Shown here piece by piece: positions 1 through 12,000 of a DNA stretch of 64,000 nt; positions within the stretch are counted from its first letter, which is position 1, and each line of letters begins with the position of its first letter. Under the pieces are notes generated by a model. That model worked only from the letters and a program-made list of their open reading frames with translations. It ran no database searches and was not told the origin of the DNA. Source of the DNA: Archegozetes longisetosus (lineage: Eukaryota; Arthropoda; Arachnida; Sarcoptiformes; Trhypochthoniidae). The DNA lies in assembly GCA_018873245.2 (NCBI GenBank), contig JAEMBT020000007.1, positions 2,304,001 to 2,368,000 on the forward strand. Reading direction: 5' to 3'. A program made the translations under genes and the position numbers.

Positions 1-895
1 TGAGCCTAAAGCAAACATAAAGCTTTTAGGCTGTTTGTCATACGCTAAGTCTCAAGTTTGCTATTTATTTTAACGACTATTTTTTGTAAAGAAAAGGCGA
101 TCAATGCAATGATCTCTTCTATGGTTTGTGTTAACATGTGTGACAAAAAAGTATTTAATGATTATTGCTCTTTGTGGTTCTTTTTTCAATTTGTTTTTCA
201 ATTCTTTTTCTACGTAAGATTTGATGCAAAAAGTAATCGTAAAATATGAGAAAATATAAGTTAAAAGATTGACTGAAAAAGAAAATGTGAAATTTTTCTC
301 ATAATGAACTCAAAGTCTAAAAAATGTTTCATGATAATTGTTTTTCTTATCTGTTTTCCAATTAAGCTTTACATTTAAGTCATTAATGCGATTATTTTAT
401 CAAAAGAGTCCCATATTATCAATTTCTCTCTTAAATGGATATCAAATCACTTAGATAGGAAGCATATCTTAATACTAAGCTTGAGCTTATTTTTCAATTA
501 GGACAAAACTTAATGATCAATTATTATAATAATAAGCACATAAGATATTGCATAATATAATTAGTGCAAATTACTTGAAAATTGTATAAAATAATTAGAA
601 CAAATAAGAGATTAAACCAAATATAATATTGATGAAAAAACTAGAGAGATTTTATTATTATTTTATTAGATATACTTCCCTAGTGAACAAGTTTTTATAA
701 ACTTTGTCAGTCAATAATCTAACAACAAATTAGATTGTCTTTTTAGTGTAATTTATTTACAAAACAGAAGCCCTGAGAATGAGAAAGTGAATTATGAGCA
801 AAGATTTTTTGGATAATAAGCAAATCAAACCAGAAACCATAAGACAATGCCTTCAGAGCTGTTTTCTGTTATAAACTAGAAAATTATATTAAGAA
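1..895. other. AT-rich stretch without recognised gene
   Basis: No coding exon, RNA or ordered repeat was recognised here. It lies downstream of the minus-strand Cys-rich gene, so it would hold that gene's 3' UTR and polyadenylation site. A TTTATT near 650 reads AATAAA on the minus strand and could serve as the signal, but in DNA this AT-rich such hexamers are common by chance. Confidence 0.4.
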
Positions 896-3800
896 TTATA
901 GGCATAGAACAAGAAGCAGCAGTAATAGAATATGTAAAAGACCTGATCTGATATGATTAATACATTTAATCGCATTATTATTAGAATACAGTTTGTGTTT
1001 ACAAGCGTTTGGTCCGAAAGTGTATGCAGAACAGTGTTGATCCATAATTGGATTTGTGATCCTATGTAAATGCTTTTGCATGAATAAACTCGCTCTTTCA
1101 CCACAATCTTGAATCACATGAGTGTTCTTGCACTCGACGAATTCTTGTAAGGCACTGAAATTTCGTAAAAAATAAATAGTATTTATATTATGGCAAAATT
1201 TCCTTATACTTTTATATGAAGGAGGTCAATTTTCGGGAAAGAACTTAGAAAAATTGACTGCATAGTTTGAAGTGTGATTACTTTGAAATTTTTTCTTATT
1301 CAAACTTAAACAACACCCTCAATCGTTTTTGCTTAATTTTCAATCAAGTTATGGAATTTGACGCGCTAAAATTATAGATAAATTACAGATCTAAATTTTT
1401 AATTTCATTTACATTTGTTCATTTGATATTTTGCAAGCAATCTCGCTTAAAATTGTGAACAATTATTTTGGAATTCTTTTGATTATCAAAGAATTACTTT
1501 GAATGTGATCAGGTACTTAATATAATTATTATGTCTAGCAAACATATGAAGCTTTCATTTCGAAAGCATCCTTTAGCTGATTCACTGTCAATTTGCTGTT
1601 AATAATTAAATTAGCGATTTCAGTTCTATTTACTTCATTAAAAAATCATAATTTTCAAACCATTTAAATATTTTATATTCCCTTCACAATTAATTCCTCC
1701 GCATTTTTCGCTAACTACTATTTCTCCCTGAATAACAGAATCTTATATTTAATATTTATCTCAAACTAGTTATAATCAATAATGCTTGAATTAATCAAAT
1801 AAGATATAACGATTCGATTATTTGAGCTTTTCAGTTAAGATAATTTCTTGAGTGGCGTGTCCAAAATACGAAACCCAGGATCAAGTTAGCATTAGTCTTT
1901 AACTTTTTAAGACAAGTGAAAGGGAAGTTCGTTTTCTCGAGGGATTAGTTTGAAATTTGATTATTGTCTAATCGATGTCTACGAAAGCAAATAACTCTAA
2001 TACATTCTAGGAATTAAAATAATGAATTAAATTTAGTTTAATTTAGAAAAAATATAACTTAAACGAGTTTAACTGGGTTTAGCTAAAATTTTCAGAAAAT
2101 TATCTAGATAAAACTAATTCTTTGAATGGATATGATGTTTAACTTTTTCTTTGTTTAACAAGCAATATATTTAAGCCACAGACATATAAATCAGCTCAAC
2201 ATAATCTAAGGCAAACAAAACGATTACTAGACAGTAGTTATTCCAGTAATTGTGTAAACTATGTAGGGGTAATTGCTATACCAGCATGATTTTCTCATAA
2301 TCCTTTCTTTATCCAATAATTCCACATCTTCTCCCTCCAAATCGCTTGAGATCATGACTGCCTCACGATATTTTTGCGCACATTTGTGTTCATCGAGAGA
2401 AACATTTCGGAAGCATTTGGCGTGACGCAAATACTCTATTGAATAAGAAGTATTCGAGAAGTTCGTTTCATAGTTAGTAAGATCAATAGATAATATGAAA
2501 CGAACGAAAATGAATAAAATATTAATTGCTTGATAAAGTTTTTTATACTTATTGTGAATTAGGACAACTAATATTAATATTACTTAATTTTAGCAAAAAT
2601 AAAAAATAAGCCTTCCAACGCTAGGAATGTTTGCACATAGTATTCCTTCTCATCTTTCTTTCTCTTTCATTAGCGTTCTCATAACTTATTTTAATTTTTG
2701 ATTTGATACCTCTTTGTGTAGCAAAGTTGTCGCACAAATCCCTGACAAAAAGTTTAGCATCAGTTGCGACCTGAGTGTAGACCTGTTGCATCTCTAAAGA
2801 AAAACATTTCTGAATGTGTAGATCCAAACAGACGACACCTTCTTTCAAATCTCTAAAACATATTTGAAATGATAACTTAGTCATTGTTAGGAAAACTATT
2901 TAATAAGTATTAATGAGAAAAACGTGTTACATGCAGGCACTCTCTAATTGATCCTCATTGACGGGTAACGCGAGATCACTCTCTCCACTGCCCACTGATT
3001 GCAATAGTCTTAAACAGTTCTGAAATTCTTCAATTGTGCAAAGCTGCTCGTTTGCGTACGCACAATCAGCTAAATTTTGATTCAAAATTTTAATCAATCA
3101 ATAGTAGATTTATATTTGAATCCATAAATAATTTGAATATAACTGAGCTCTACACTAGAAAGTCATTTTGCAACTTCTCTAATATCGAACAGTTACAAAT
3201 CAACTCAATGTATAAATACTGTACACCAACTGAAATATAATTTCGAAAATGTAACTTCATGCTAATAAATCGCTTTTGATTAGCCTAAATATCATTTTTC
3301 CGAAAATCGGTAACCATTAATGAGACTTATTATTACAATTTATTGTATACGTATTATTGTTTACAAAATTGAATAATATCTGTGTTTAAATTTATTTTTT
3401 ATAAATGAAAAGATAACAGTAAAGTGACTGTCTAAATCTAAATTTTTCTATTTTATATTTAAGGAACTGCATCAAGCATATCGATGAAATCTAAAAGTTT
3501 GAAAATTTGTCTTCCATCAAAGCATTTGACTTGAATTCAATGTGTCCTAACCTAACCTAATCTAACCCAATCTAACCTAACTTAAAACTGACGAGGAAAG
3601 TTCGGGACTATGTAATAACCAATTTCAAAAATATTTTTATTGCATAAATAACGTCATATGATGCTCGAAAAGGAATACAAGAAAGGCTGACCGCTAGACA
3701 CTTACAAGTTATGACCACTCGAAAAGTGATTTCCTATGGCTTATTACTATTGATTCCTGTGTATTTTGTTTATCAAACATGTACTCTAATCCAGTCAAAT

Positions 3801-4438
3801 TACTCAGTGGATCGCAATAATATTGTTAATAAGGAAAAACTTCAAATCATTTTGAGCAAAAAGAAAGATAATCTGAAATTTCGTATCTAAAAGTAAGTTT
3901 TTGTACATCAATAGTTCCAATTTTTCGTATCTATCATATCTTCTAAATTCAATAGATTTCTAAAAAATTTTTAAGAGATATGATAAATAAGAAAAATCAG
4001 AACTATTGACATATAGAAACTTAATTTTAAATATGGACTTACAGATTAACTTATTTTGTTTAAAATTATTTAAGTAGTTTGACTGAATTAGAGTACATAT
4101 TTGATGGGCAAAATATATAGGAATCAATAGTAACAAGCCATAGGAAATCACTTTTCGAGTGGTCATAACTTGTAAGTGTCTAGCGGTCAGCCTTTCTTGT
4201 ATTCCTTTTCGAACATCATATGACATTATTTATCCCATAAAAATATTTTTGAAATTGGTTATTACATAGTCCCGAACTTCCCTCGTGAGATTTAAACCTG
4301 AAAAATGAGCCAAACAATTTTTCGCATATGTTTTGAAATGATTGAACGAAAGTGAGATGACTTACATTTGATCAGAACGAACAAAATAAATGACCACAGG
4401 ATTTCATTCAATCCTCGATTGAAAAAAATCGCTTTCAT
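896..4438 (-). CDS. Secreted Cys-rich protein, 27-kDa haemolymph protein-like
   Basis: Five exons on the minus strand: 4366-4438, 2931-3069, 2710-2852, 2282-2435 and 896-1154. They sum to 768 bases, 255 residues plus stop, and every junction has GT-AG and matching phase. Residues 1-24 form a signal peptide with a hydrophobic core (ILWSFILFVLI). The mature part has regularly spaced cysteines: C27, C35, C43, C70, C79, C87, C111, C126, C137, the pair C169-C170, C178 and C187, plus more near the end. The segments LRHAKCFRNVSLDEHKC and CCALQEFVEC resemble cysteine-rich secreted proteins common in chelicerates and the insect 27-kDa haemolymph glycoprotein (DUF1397) type. That match is from memory and no search was run. 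The C-terminus ends in a Leu-rich tail (LLHILLLLLLVLCL), suggesting a GPI signal or a tail anchor. Its function is unknown. A palindrome occupies intron 1, and a broken second copy lies near 15.2-16.4 kb. Confidence 0.72.
3546..3587. repeat. Degenerate CCTAA telomere-type repeat
   Basis: Seven or so units of CCTAA and close variants (TCTAA, CCCAA) run in tandem. TTAGG, read from the other strand, is the usual arthropod telomere unit. The array is short and directly abuts the outer end of the 3591-4286 palindrome, so it may be an interstitial repair scar or the edge of the inserted element. A shorter trio of the same unit occurs near 9,860. Confidence 0.55.
3591..4286. repeat. 0.7-kb imperfect palindrome in intron 1
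   Basis: Two inverted arms, roughly 3591-3805 and 4075-4286, match closely base for base, for example TTCGGGACTATGTAATAACC against its complement near 4253-4272. An inner part (about 3893-3945 against 3970-4020) also pairs, leaving only a short spacer near 3950-3968. Each arm encodes the same peptide on its own inward strand: in the right arm (minus strand) it starts with an ATG and runs 88 codons, while in the left arm the start is ACG and the frame ends after about 79 codons. The peptide has a basic start (ARHLQVMTTRK) followed by one membrane segment (VISYGLLLLIPIYFAHQ). I do not recognise it. It may be a fold-back element carrying a captured first exon. Expression is doubtful. Confidence 0.7.
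3960..4226 (-). CDS. Unrecognised 88-residue single-pass peptide in palindrome arm
   Basis: This open frame begins with ATG at 4224-4226 and encodes a charged N-terminus, then a 17-residue hydrophobic stretch (VISYGLLLLIPIYFAHQ), then a Lys/Asn-rich tail of low conviction. The first 48 or so codons are mirrored in the opposite palindrome arm with few changes. After the residues CTLIQSNY the two arms diverge in protein sequence, which could mark an old exon end. It sits inside intron 1 of the secreted Cys-rich gene on the same strand. It might be an alternative first exon, a captured exon or chance. No family was recognised. Confidence 0.25.
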   Translation of the reverse strand: MSYDVRKGIQERLTARHLQVMTTRKVISYGLLLLIPIYFAHQICTLIQSNYLNNFKQNKLICKSIFKIKFLYVNSSDFSYLSYLLKIF

Positions 4439-5332
4439 GGCTCTGCTTAAAGTCAATTTTCACTTAAAACCGATGTCATTTCAGTCCTTTTTGATTATTT
4501 AACTAATACTTTGAAAAATTCACTAAAACATAAAAACGATCGGAGAATTTGTTCATAATCCAGAAATTGTTTTTTCAAGTCTGAAAACTAATGTATAAGT
4601 AAGTGTTTGCTCGACAGATTTCTAGTTTTCTCATGTATCTTCAATTTTTCTGAAGAATCAAAATTTGTCACAAATTTGACAAAATATAGCAAAAACTCAA
4701 ATAAACGTTAAATCAATGACTTATGAACAAAACGAATGAAAAACTTAGTTTAACTTTTTCAATTCGAGTCTTTATTCTGCAATGAACTGAAGTTTGAATC
4801 AAAGTTTCGAGTGATGACTATTTTCGGTACTTGTATTGATATACACTCAGACTCGTGTCTATTGGTTTTTAATACGCATGACTATTTTGTCAATTATATT
4901 GTGCTCTCGAAATCATTAAACGCTTAGCATTTTCTCAACCAGTAGTGGACCACAAGTCACGCGCTTATCATTACTCGAAAAGTACTCCTCATAAGTATAT
5001 ATGACATAAACTGTTTATATAACTTATGGAGTGATAGCACTTAAAAGTCTATTATGGTTATAATTAGAGCTAAAGTCTCTAAAATATGAATTGTAATGAT
5101 TGATAACTTTTACCATAATATTAATGGTTTTCTCAATTTGATAGCGATACTAATGAATGCTTTGCTCTCTAGTCCTTTATTTGTTTTATTTCTAACTTTT
5201 TGGTATTATTTTTACTCTTTATATGAAAGTCTATTATTCCATAAAATATGACAACATTTAGTTAATATTAATGATGAATATATTTGATATAATATCTCAA
5301 TAATTAGTCACTACTAATGATGATTAGTGTAG
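4439..5332. other. Upstream region of Cys-rich gene, nothing recognised
   Basis: This region would hold the promoter and 5' UTR of the minus-strand gene whose ATG is at 4436-4438. No TATA element, RNA or coding exon could be singled out from the AT-rich background. Confidence 0.35.
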
Positions 5333-6062
5333 AGCATAGAGTAACTTGAGTTGAGTTTTAGCTCAAGTTTAACCTTATGTCAAGTCTCACTTTGGCCTAA
5401 AGCTTGCCAACTTTGAGGTTAACCTGAGTGTTAAGCTTACATACACAATTCTTTAGCTGCTTTTTACTCGAAAACTATTTCCTACTACAATTCTATTGTT
5501 AATATGAAATATTGAATTCAATTAGATTTTCGCGACCATATATCCATATACTGTAATCTGAACCGATCGCGAATATAAAAGAGATATTTATCGGAAACCA
5601 GTATATTTTGAGATCCATTTAAATTAGACCATGAACAGGTGAAGTGAAATTCCTTCATTCTATGTTATGTATCAACATAATAATCTGACTGACACAAAGC
5701 CTAGCGACTTAACTCATCCTTACTTTGGTTGATCGTTTCGTGTTAGTTATATAAAATCCTTACCTTGTTTCAATGGGAAGCCTAACCTTTACTACGAAAA
5801 ATTGTTTCATATTCACCCTCTGTTCAATTCATGATATACTGACATATGACACTTATACCTAAAATCTTTACTCGCTTAAGGCTAGTTTGGACAAATATTT
5901 CAATCTATAAAAAGTTAAGCCATATTTTTCATCAATTACATTTTTGGTATTGCCCGATAGAAGAATTCTAAGAATTTTACTGTTATTTTTTTATTTTCAC
6001 GTGAAATTAAACCTTCAATAGTGTAAGCTAGAGCTCTAGATTAACTTATGCTCTACACTAAT
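5333..6062. mobile_element. MITE-like element with short terminal inverted repeats
   Basis: The left end reads ATTAGTGTAGAGCATA and the right end reads the exact complement, TATGCTCTACACTAAT, about 730 bases apart. The interior is AT-rich and rich in short palindromes such as TTGAGTTTTAGCTCAA. It carries no transposase. A similar left end (ATTAGTACTGAGCATAAG) occurs at about 21,343 inside an intron of the peptidase A gene, so this looks like a small repeat family. The element class is not clear. Confidence 0.5.
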
Positions 6063-9000
6063 GTTATGGCCACATTCGTGTAGATTTTTCTTTTCTTTTC
6101 GTCGAAAAAATACTTTCTGTCATTAAACTTGCATTCATTTCATCATTAATAAGACAAATGTCATCATATCGTGAAACAGTTTGACTCACGAGAACCTTAG
6201 CTTTTTAAAACGTTTTATAAAATTACGATTTAAATATCAATTTTTCAAAAACTTTTCTCTATTGACTTTCAGTATTAGAAAAGAGTTTTGCATAGTTTAC
6301 TTGAAATTATCTCATAGAGGGAAAACATTTTATTATCATTTTGTTAAAATAACTCAACAGAGTGCAGATAAGATGTAAAAGATATCAATTTTGGGATAAA
6401 TATTTGGATTGACATAACTTCATAATTAAATTATTATAAGTTAGTATCGAGTAAAAAACTGAATAATATCAGAAAGAGGTAAACTATAAATGAAAGTGTA
6501 AGACATAATTAAATAGAAAGTAATTCAGTTGAATTATAATTGTTACCATCGCCAAACGAAATAGCCTTTTTGCTCACTGTGCAAGCTGTTATTTGTAAAC
6601 AAATTTGATGAGCAAATGTACCTATTTCTTATTGTGTAACATAAGCATTTCATTTAATAGACTTCACACTCTGATAAATGATGATTTCGTGACTAATACT
6701 AGGATATTTTCATTTCCTGATAAATTATTTTTCACTTTATTTTTGATTCTTCATGAGGATTGATTGCCTTATACGATATTACTTTTGTATAAGGATAAAC
6801 TATCTGATTGAAGATAAACAACTGTAAAGAATCAAATTACTAAGAAAATTTCTAGTTCATGGCTCAAATTTCAAAATTGGGTTTATTAATCTATGATCTC
6901 GTACAATTTTGTCAAAAATTTTAAATTTTCGACTATCTTTCTTAAAATAGTGACAGTTTGAACTCGATGAAATTTACCTAAAAAATTAGATGGAATATTG
7001 AATCTGCTTTGTTGTCTGCTTTTCAAAAATTTGATGCTTAATTTTCGAATTGACAACTTAAATAGATTAACGTTCTGAAGATTAATGAAAATATTATAAA
7101 ATTCAGATGGATGTTCACAACTGTAGTTAGTGAGAAGTTAGAGGACTACAGAGACAATAGACAGAACCGCTAGTTTCTCAGAGATTATTTTATATATTGA
7201 AGTGTTATTTTGTAATGTAAATGTCTGACAACATAATTTGAACCCTTATTTATTTGACGCATCAAGCAGTTGCTTATCGTTAAACATTAATCAAAGGTTT
7301 GAAACAAATTAACATATATTTTAATGTGAACACGCGTTTGCTTCAACAAATCAATACATTTAAGTCTAAACTTTGAGCCTCTCCTGACCTCTGGCTATGG
7401 CACTGTAGATAAATCTATTAAAATTAAATTATCATATTGCATAGGCAAAGCCAATTTATTCAATTGATCAACTTAAACAAATCTCACTTGTCTATCGAGT
7501 GCGGACTCAAACAAAGAAATAAATATCAGTAAAGTCTGAAAGTAAAATTTAAAAACGGTCTTCTCGTTGTTGTTGAACTTCATGTCTTTCTCACTTGAAT
7601 AATTTTATGTAAAATTACATACAGTGCTATGTTTAAAAATGTGTACGCCAAGGCTCCATATCGAAAAAATTCAATTTTATTTGTTTATTCAATCGATCCC
7701 TCAAATTACATCTTATAGTCTTGTTATACAAAAAGTTCCTGAAGTGGCACAGAAACAATACAGTCCTTCGCATTCTTGTTCAATAATGATGGAAAGCAGA
7801 TGCTTTATTCATTGATTTTGTGGGATTTTCTGATTCACAGCTTTGCAAACAAATAAAAATTTGGAATCACAGGCTAATTCCAGTATTGGAAATAGAGAAT
7901 TGATGAGAGGGTAGTGATTTATTTGAACTTTTCCTTTTAATTATCAATTTTAATAAATCTGAGAACTATTGAGCTAAATTTTTATAAAATGTTGAATTTA
8001 TCGATGAAGTATTTTCTCTTAAAACTTGATTAAAATGTGCGTTCTTCCATCGTGTGGGTTCATGTGTTTAGAATCGAAGTAAAGAATGAATGGGATAATA
8101 AATTAGGAAAACAGGAGAGGAAAGGACTACAGATTGACGATTGAGGAAGAGTAAAGATGAGGAAGAAGTAGAAGAGGAAAAGGAAAATTGAACACTTGCT
8201 TTGAATAAGTATTAGTCAATTGAAGTACATTTCCAAAAAAAGAACAAGTTTTTTATATGAGCGAAAATCTAATTGAGCGCCACTTAATTTTTAGTGATTG
8301 CTAGTAATGATTGCACTTAATTCACTAGTTTCCTGATTCTATACTTGTAGCACTGCTTTCCTGCATAACTATAGCATAATAAAAGCGTAGATCAACTACA
8401 ATCAGAATACTACCCGCGTCATAAAAAAACCGTGAAAACAGTTTTCTGACCAAATACCATTTTAATTAAAAGAAAGTCAAATCTAACTCTTTTATCTGAA
8501 TGCTATGTCAATCACTTAAGCTATTACTTTGACATATTATTCTTCTTTAAGCTAGCAGCTTCAAGTAGTACTTAATAAAAGTTGATTTAGAAGAAAAATT
8601 TCATCAAATATATTACTAACAAGATCCTTACTCTAATAAACTCTAGTTTCCATTCACGCAAAAGCTGAAAGAAACACATAGAGGAAGCCATAATGTATTT
8701 TTGAAAATTATTTTTAATAAGTTTAAAATCAAAGGGGGGACCAGAGAATAAATTTTTAACTTGCAGCTCTACACTCGCGCTAAAAGCTGAAGACTCTAGC
8801 GTAAAGCTCGAGAACTGGTATTTATACACTTTTGATTGCATTATTTCGCCTTAATGTTCACAATGAGAGTGAATTGTCATCTATTATTATAATTGCAATT
8901 ATTAGTATCTTATACAGTTTTCTCTGTATTGAACTCATCCTCGTTTTATTGATGTATATATAAACACAATACAAAGGACGATCTTTTTTCTCATTCATTG

Positions 9001-12000
9001 TTGAGTCCATTATAATTATTATTACATAATGTAAACATATCTCAAATGGTAATATTACGTGACATATGTCTGAACTGATCTAATTATAGCCACAAAAATC
9101 TAATATTTAATCAGATACGTGACAATAATTTTTATTATCAAATCTTTTATAACCTTCCATCAACTAATGATCTGTCACAATATAAAAGCATTAATGTGTT
9201 TGAGATCAGCATATCCTTGATATACAGTATATCTTTTGTAAACCATTTTGTCTAATGTAATATTTGTATGGAAATTTTATCGTCTATGAAATAAATTTTT
9301 TTCTATGGAGTCAATTTCAAAAATGTTGTAATACTTTCAACTCCAACGTCTCGAAGGGTTTTGTCAACATTTCGCACGAATTCCTAAAAATGTATTGAAA
9401 AAATTTAATTTAACGATATGTTTGTAGAGTAGAACTTAAATCAACATTAAAACTCCAAGAAAAACTATTATGTAATCTAACTGTGAATGAATTTGTTAAT
9501 ATTTTTTCTGTTAATAGGACTTTAACTTATCCAAATACATCTAAATGACAAGAAGCTAAAGATGCGATTGCTTAGAAGGAAGTTTAGGATCCAAAAATTT
9601 ATCATCGGATTTATATTAAATTAATTACCGCAAATTCGAGATTTATAAATTATCTAACGTTAAAATAAAAATATGGCAATGATACTATTTTTAATTCAAA
9701 GTTTAAAATCCTTAATTATGTTATAAATGACTCTTTAAAAGTTTCCAAGACTTCAAAATCTAAGTTAACTAACTTTTCATTTTTGCTTTATTTAACAGTA
9801 CCCTAATCCATTAGAGGCTGAAAAACTTTTCCATTCGAGAAAAAACTTTAATCAAATCCTAACCTAACCTAACATAACTAGCCTTGGAGAAATAGAAATA
9901 TAATTTTATAAATTGTGTTAAAGGATTGACTGTTCTTTTTCAATGCTCCGCTCCTTCAATCATAATGTTCAACATCTCAATTAGGAATTAAGATCTAATT
10001 TTTTCAACTTCATTCTCAATGCATAATCTGAAATCATTTGAACGAACTTTGAGAATATAAATTCTATCCTATTTGTTAAACACTGTTTCCGTAAAACTGA
10101 TTCATGACTGACAATTTAGAATATGGTAATACGATTGAAAATACTATATTCTTAAAACAACTGTTAGGAAGACAATCTTTAAAACAAACTTGAGTTTTGT
10201 ATAGGTTTTTGCTTTATCAAATTTAGTGTTAAAATATTGTTAAATATCTTCAACTTTGAATAAGCTAAAATTCTCGTCATCAAACTTATTTTTAAAAATC
10301 AATATTAAACTTCAAATTCAATATCTTTAGCGAATGATTATCAAGAAGAAAACTAAACAAAACTTAATTATTTGAACAAGTATATCGACTTATGTGATTC
10401 TCCAAATAGTATAACTTTATATCAAAGTTTATACACAGATCAAAAGCCCTCTGAGATTTCTAATATTAAAATAGATAATATCAACAAATGAATTTGAATT
10501 TTAATCAAGTAAAATCTTGTTAAATGAGCAATTTTTGATCTTACAGCTTTGAAAAAGCATTTTTGGACCTATCGGTTTTTTCTATCTAAATACGAAGCTT
10601 TGATAGTAATGTAAACTTTTTGATATGACTTATTAATGCAAATTCATTAAGTTATCTCTAACTGTAATCATAGTCTCTAAAACAAAATATTTCTAAAGAA
10701 ACTTTTATGATAGAGTCAGTAGAATTTCACTAGGATTCTATTTGATATTTTATTGCATGAATAATATATTAAACTGCATAGTTAACTTTTTGAGTTACAA
10801 ATATGAGATAATTTATTGTGCGATGAGTTTTACGCAACAACTTATTTGACAAATAATGAAAACGCTAAGCTATCAAAAAGCAATAACTATTATTACGCTT
10901 TTTCTCTTTCGAACCTTTTACAAACATAAATATCATTTATTGCAGTGTTAAAGTAGATTTACGTGCACCTTTTTCACTTAAAGCAACTTGCAAAACACAA
11001 TACAAATCGTAAAAGAATAGAGCGCACAATTGAAAAGCTCATCTTAACTTACAATAGAAACAAACGCAAGAGAAGATATCTGAGCATTTGAAATGATTTA
11101 GCAGTGCTTCACTCTTTTCATAAAATTTAAGTAAATTAGTAGAAAGAACTTATATACTGGTAGGCAAGATTGCCACCTCCGATTCAGTACAAAGCTAAGG
11201 AAAAATTAATATAAGTTTGCAATCTTCACAAAAATTTTGAAGACTTAGAAGAAACATTGAAGTCTAGTTCAGATTTTTTTTATGACAAAGTGAGTTTTAG
11301 TACCTAAACATTTCGAATCTGAAGATCGTTTCAAATCGACCTCCAGCTCAAGCTTCAACACTAAATCTATACGCCCAAAATAGATCAAAAAGAAAGTATT
11401 GATGAAAAAAAGGTGTTGGAAAGATCTAAAATTTTTAAAAGGTTAGAACTTGCTGCATAAAAATTCTCAAAAATAGGACAATTTAGTCCTCTTTTTAATC
11501 CGTGATGCATATTAGTAACACCCATGGAAGGAATCAAGATAAAATTATTCGTTTAACAACCAGATCTTGAGTCTTGCTTCTTTTAATAAATAATAATAAA
11601 TAATAGGCACACGTCTACTGGTATTACAGCAAAAACAATGTCTAATATATTATTAATGAGTATTCATTAAAGTGTTAGCAAAACAACAAAACGGATGACA
11701 GATAGCAAAACAATATTAATTAAGTGCAATCTCAGTCACAATCCAATCACAATCTGTGCCATTCATAGCAAGTATCAAATCTTTCTTTAGTTATTCGTCT
11801 AATTAGTTGTTCTGTTTGTCCACATATCAAAACTTATTGTTCGATTGTAGGCGCAAATCAATTATTTCAACCAATAAATGTTGTTTGAAAGAGGAATCGG
11901 TTTGCTATGTCTTATATAGACTATAATTATAGGAAATATAAGAATAGTATTTTTTTTATATTTCAACAATTCATTGCCAAAATATGTCTTCGCAATAAAA

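Noticed and set aside
58-249. Open frame with a Phe-rich hydrophobic end
   Set aside because: The composition is that of translated T-runs, with no splice partner or family motif.
8587-8841. 84-codon minus-strand open frame
   Set aside because: It overlaps the dispersed repeat shared with 63.1 kb and has no recognisable protein features.
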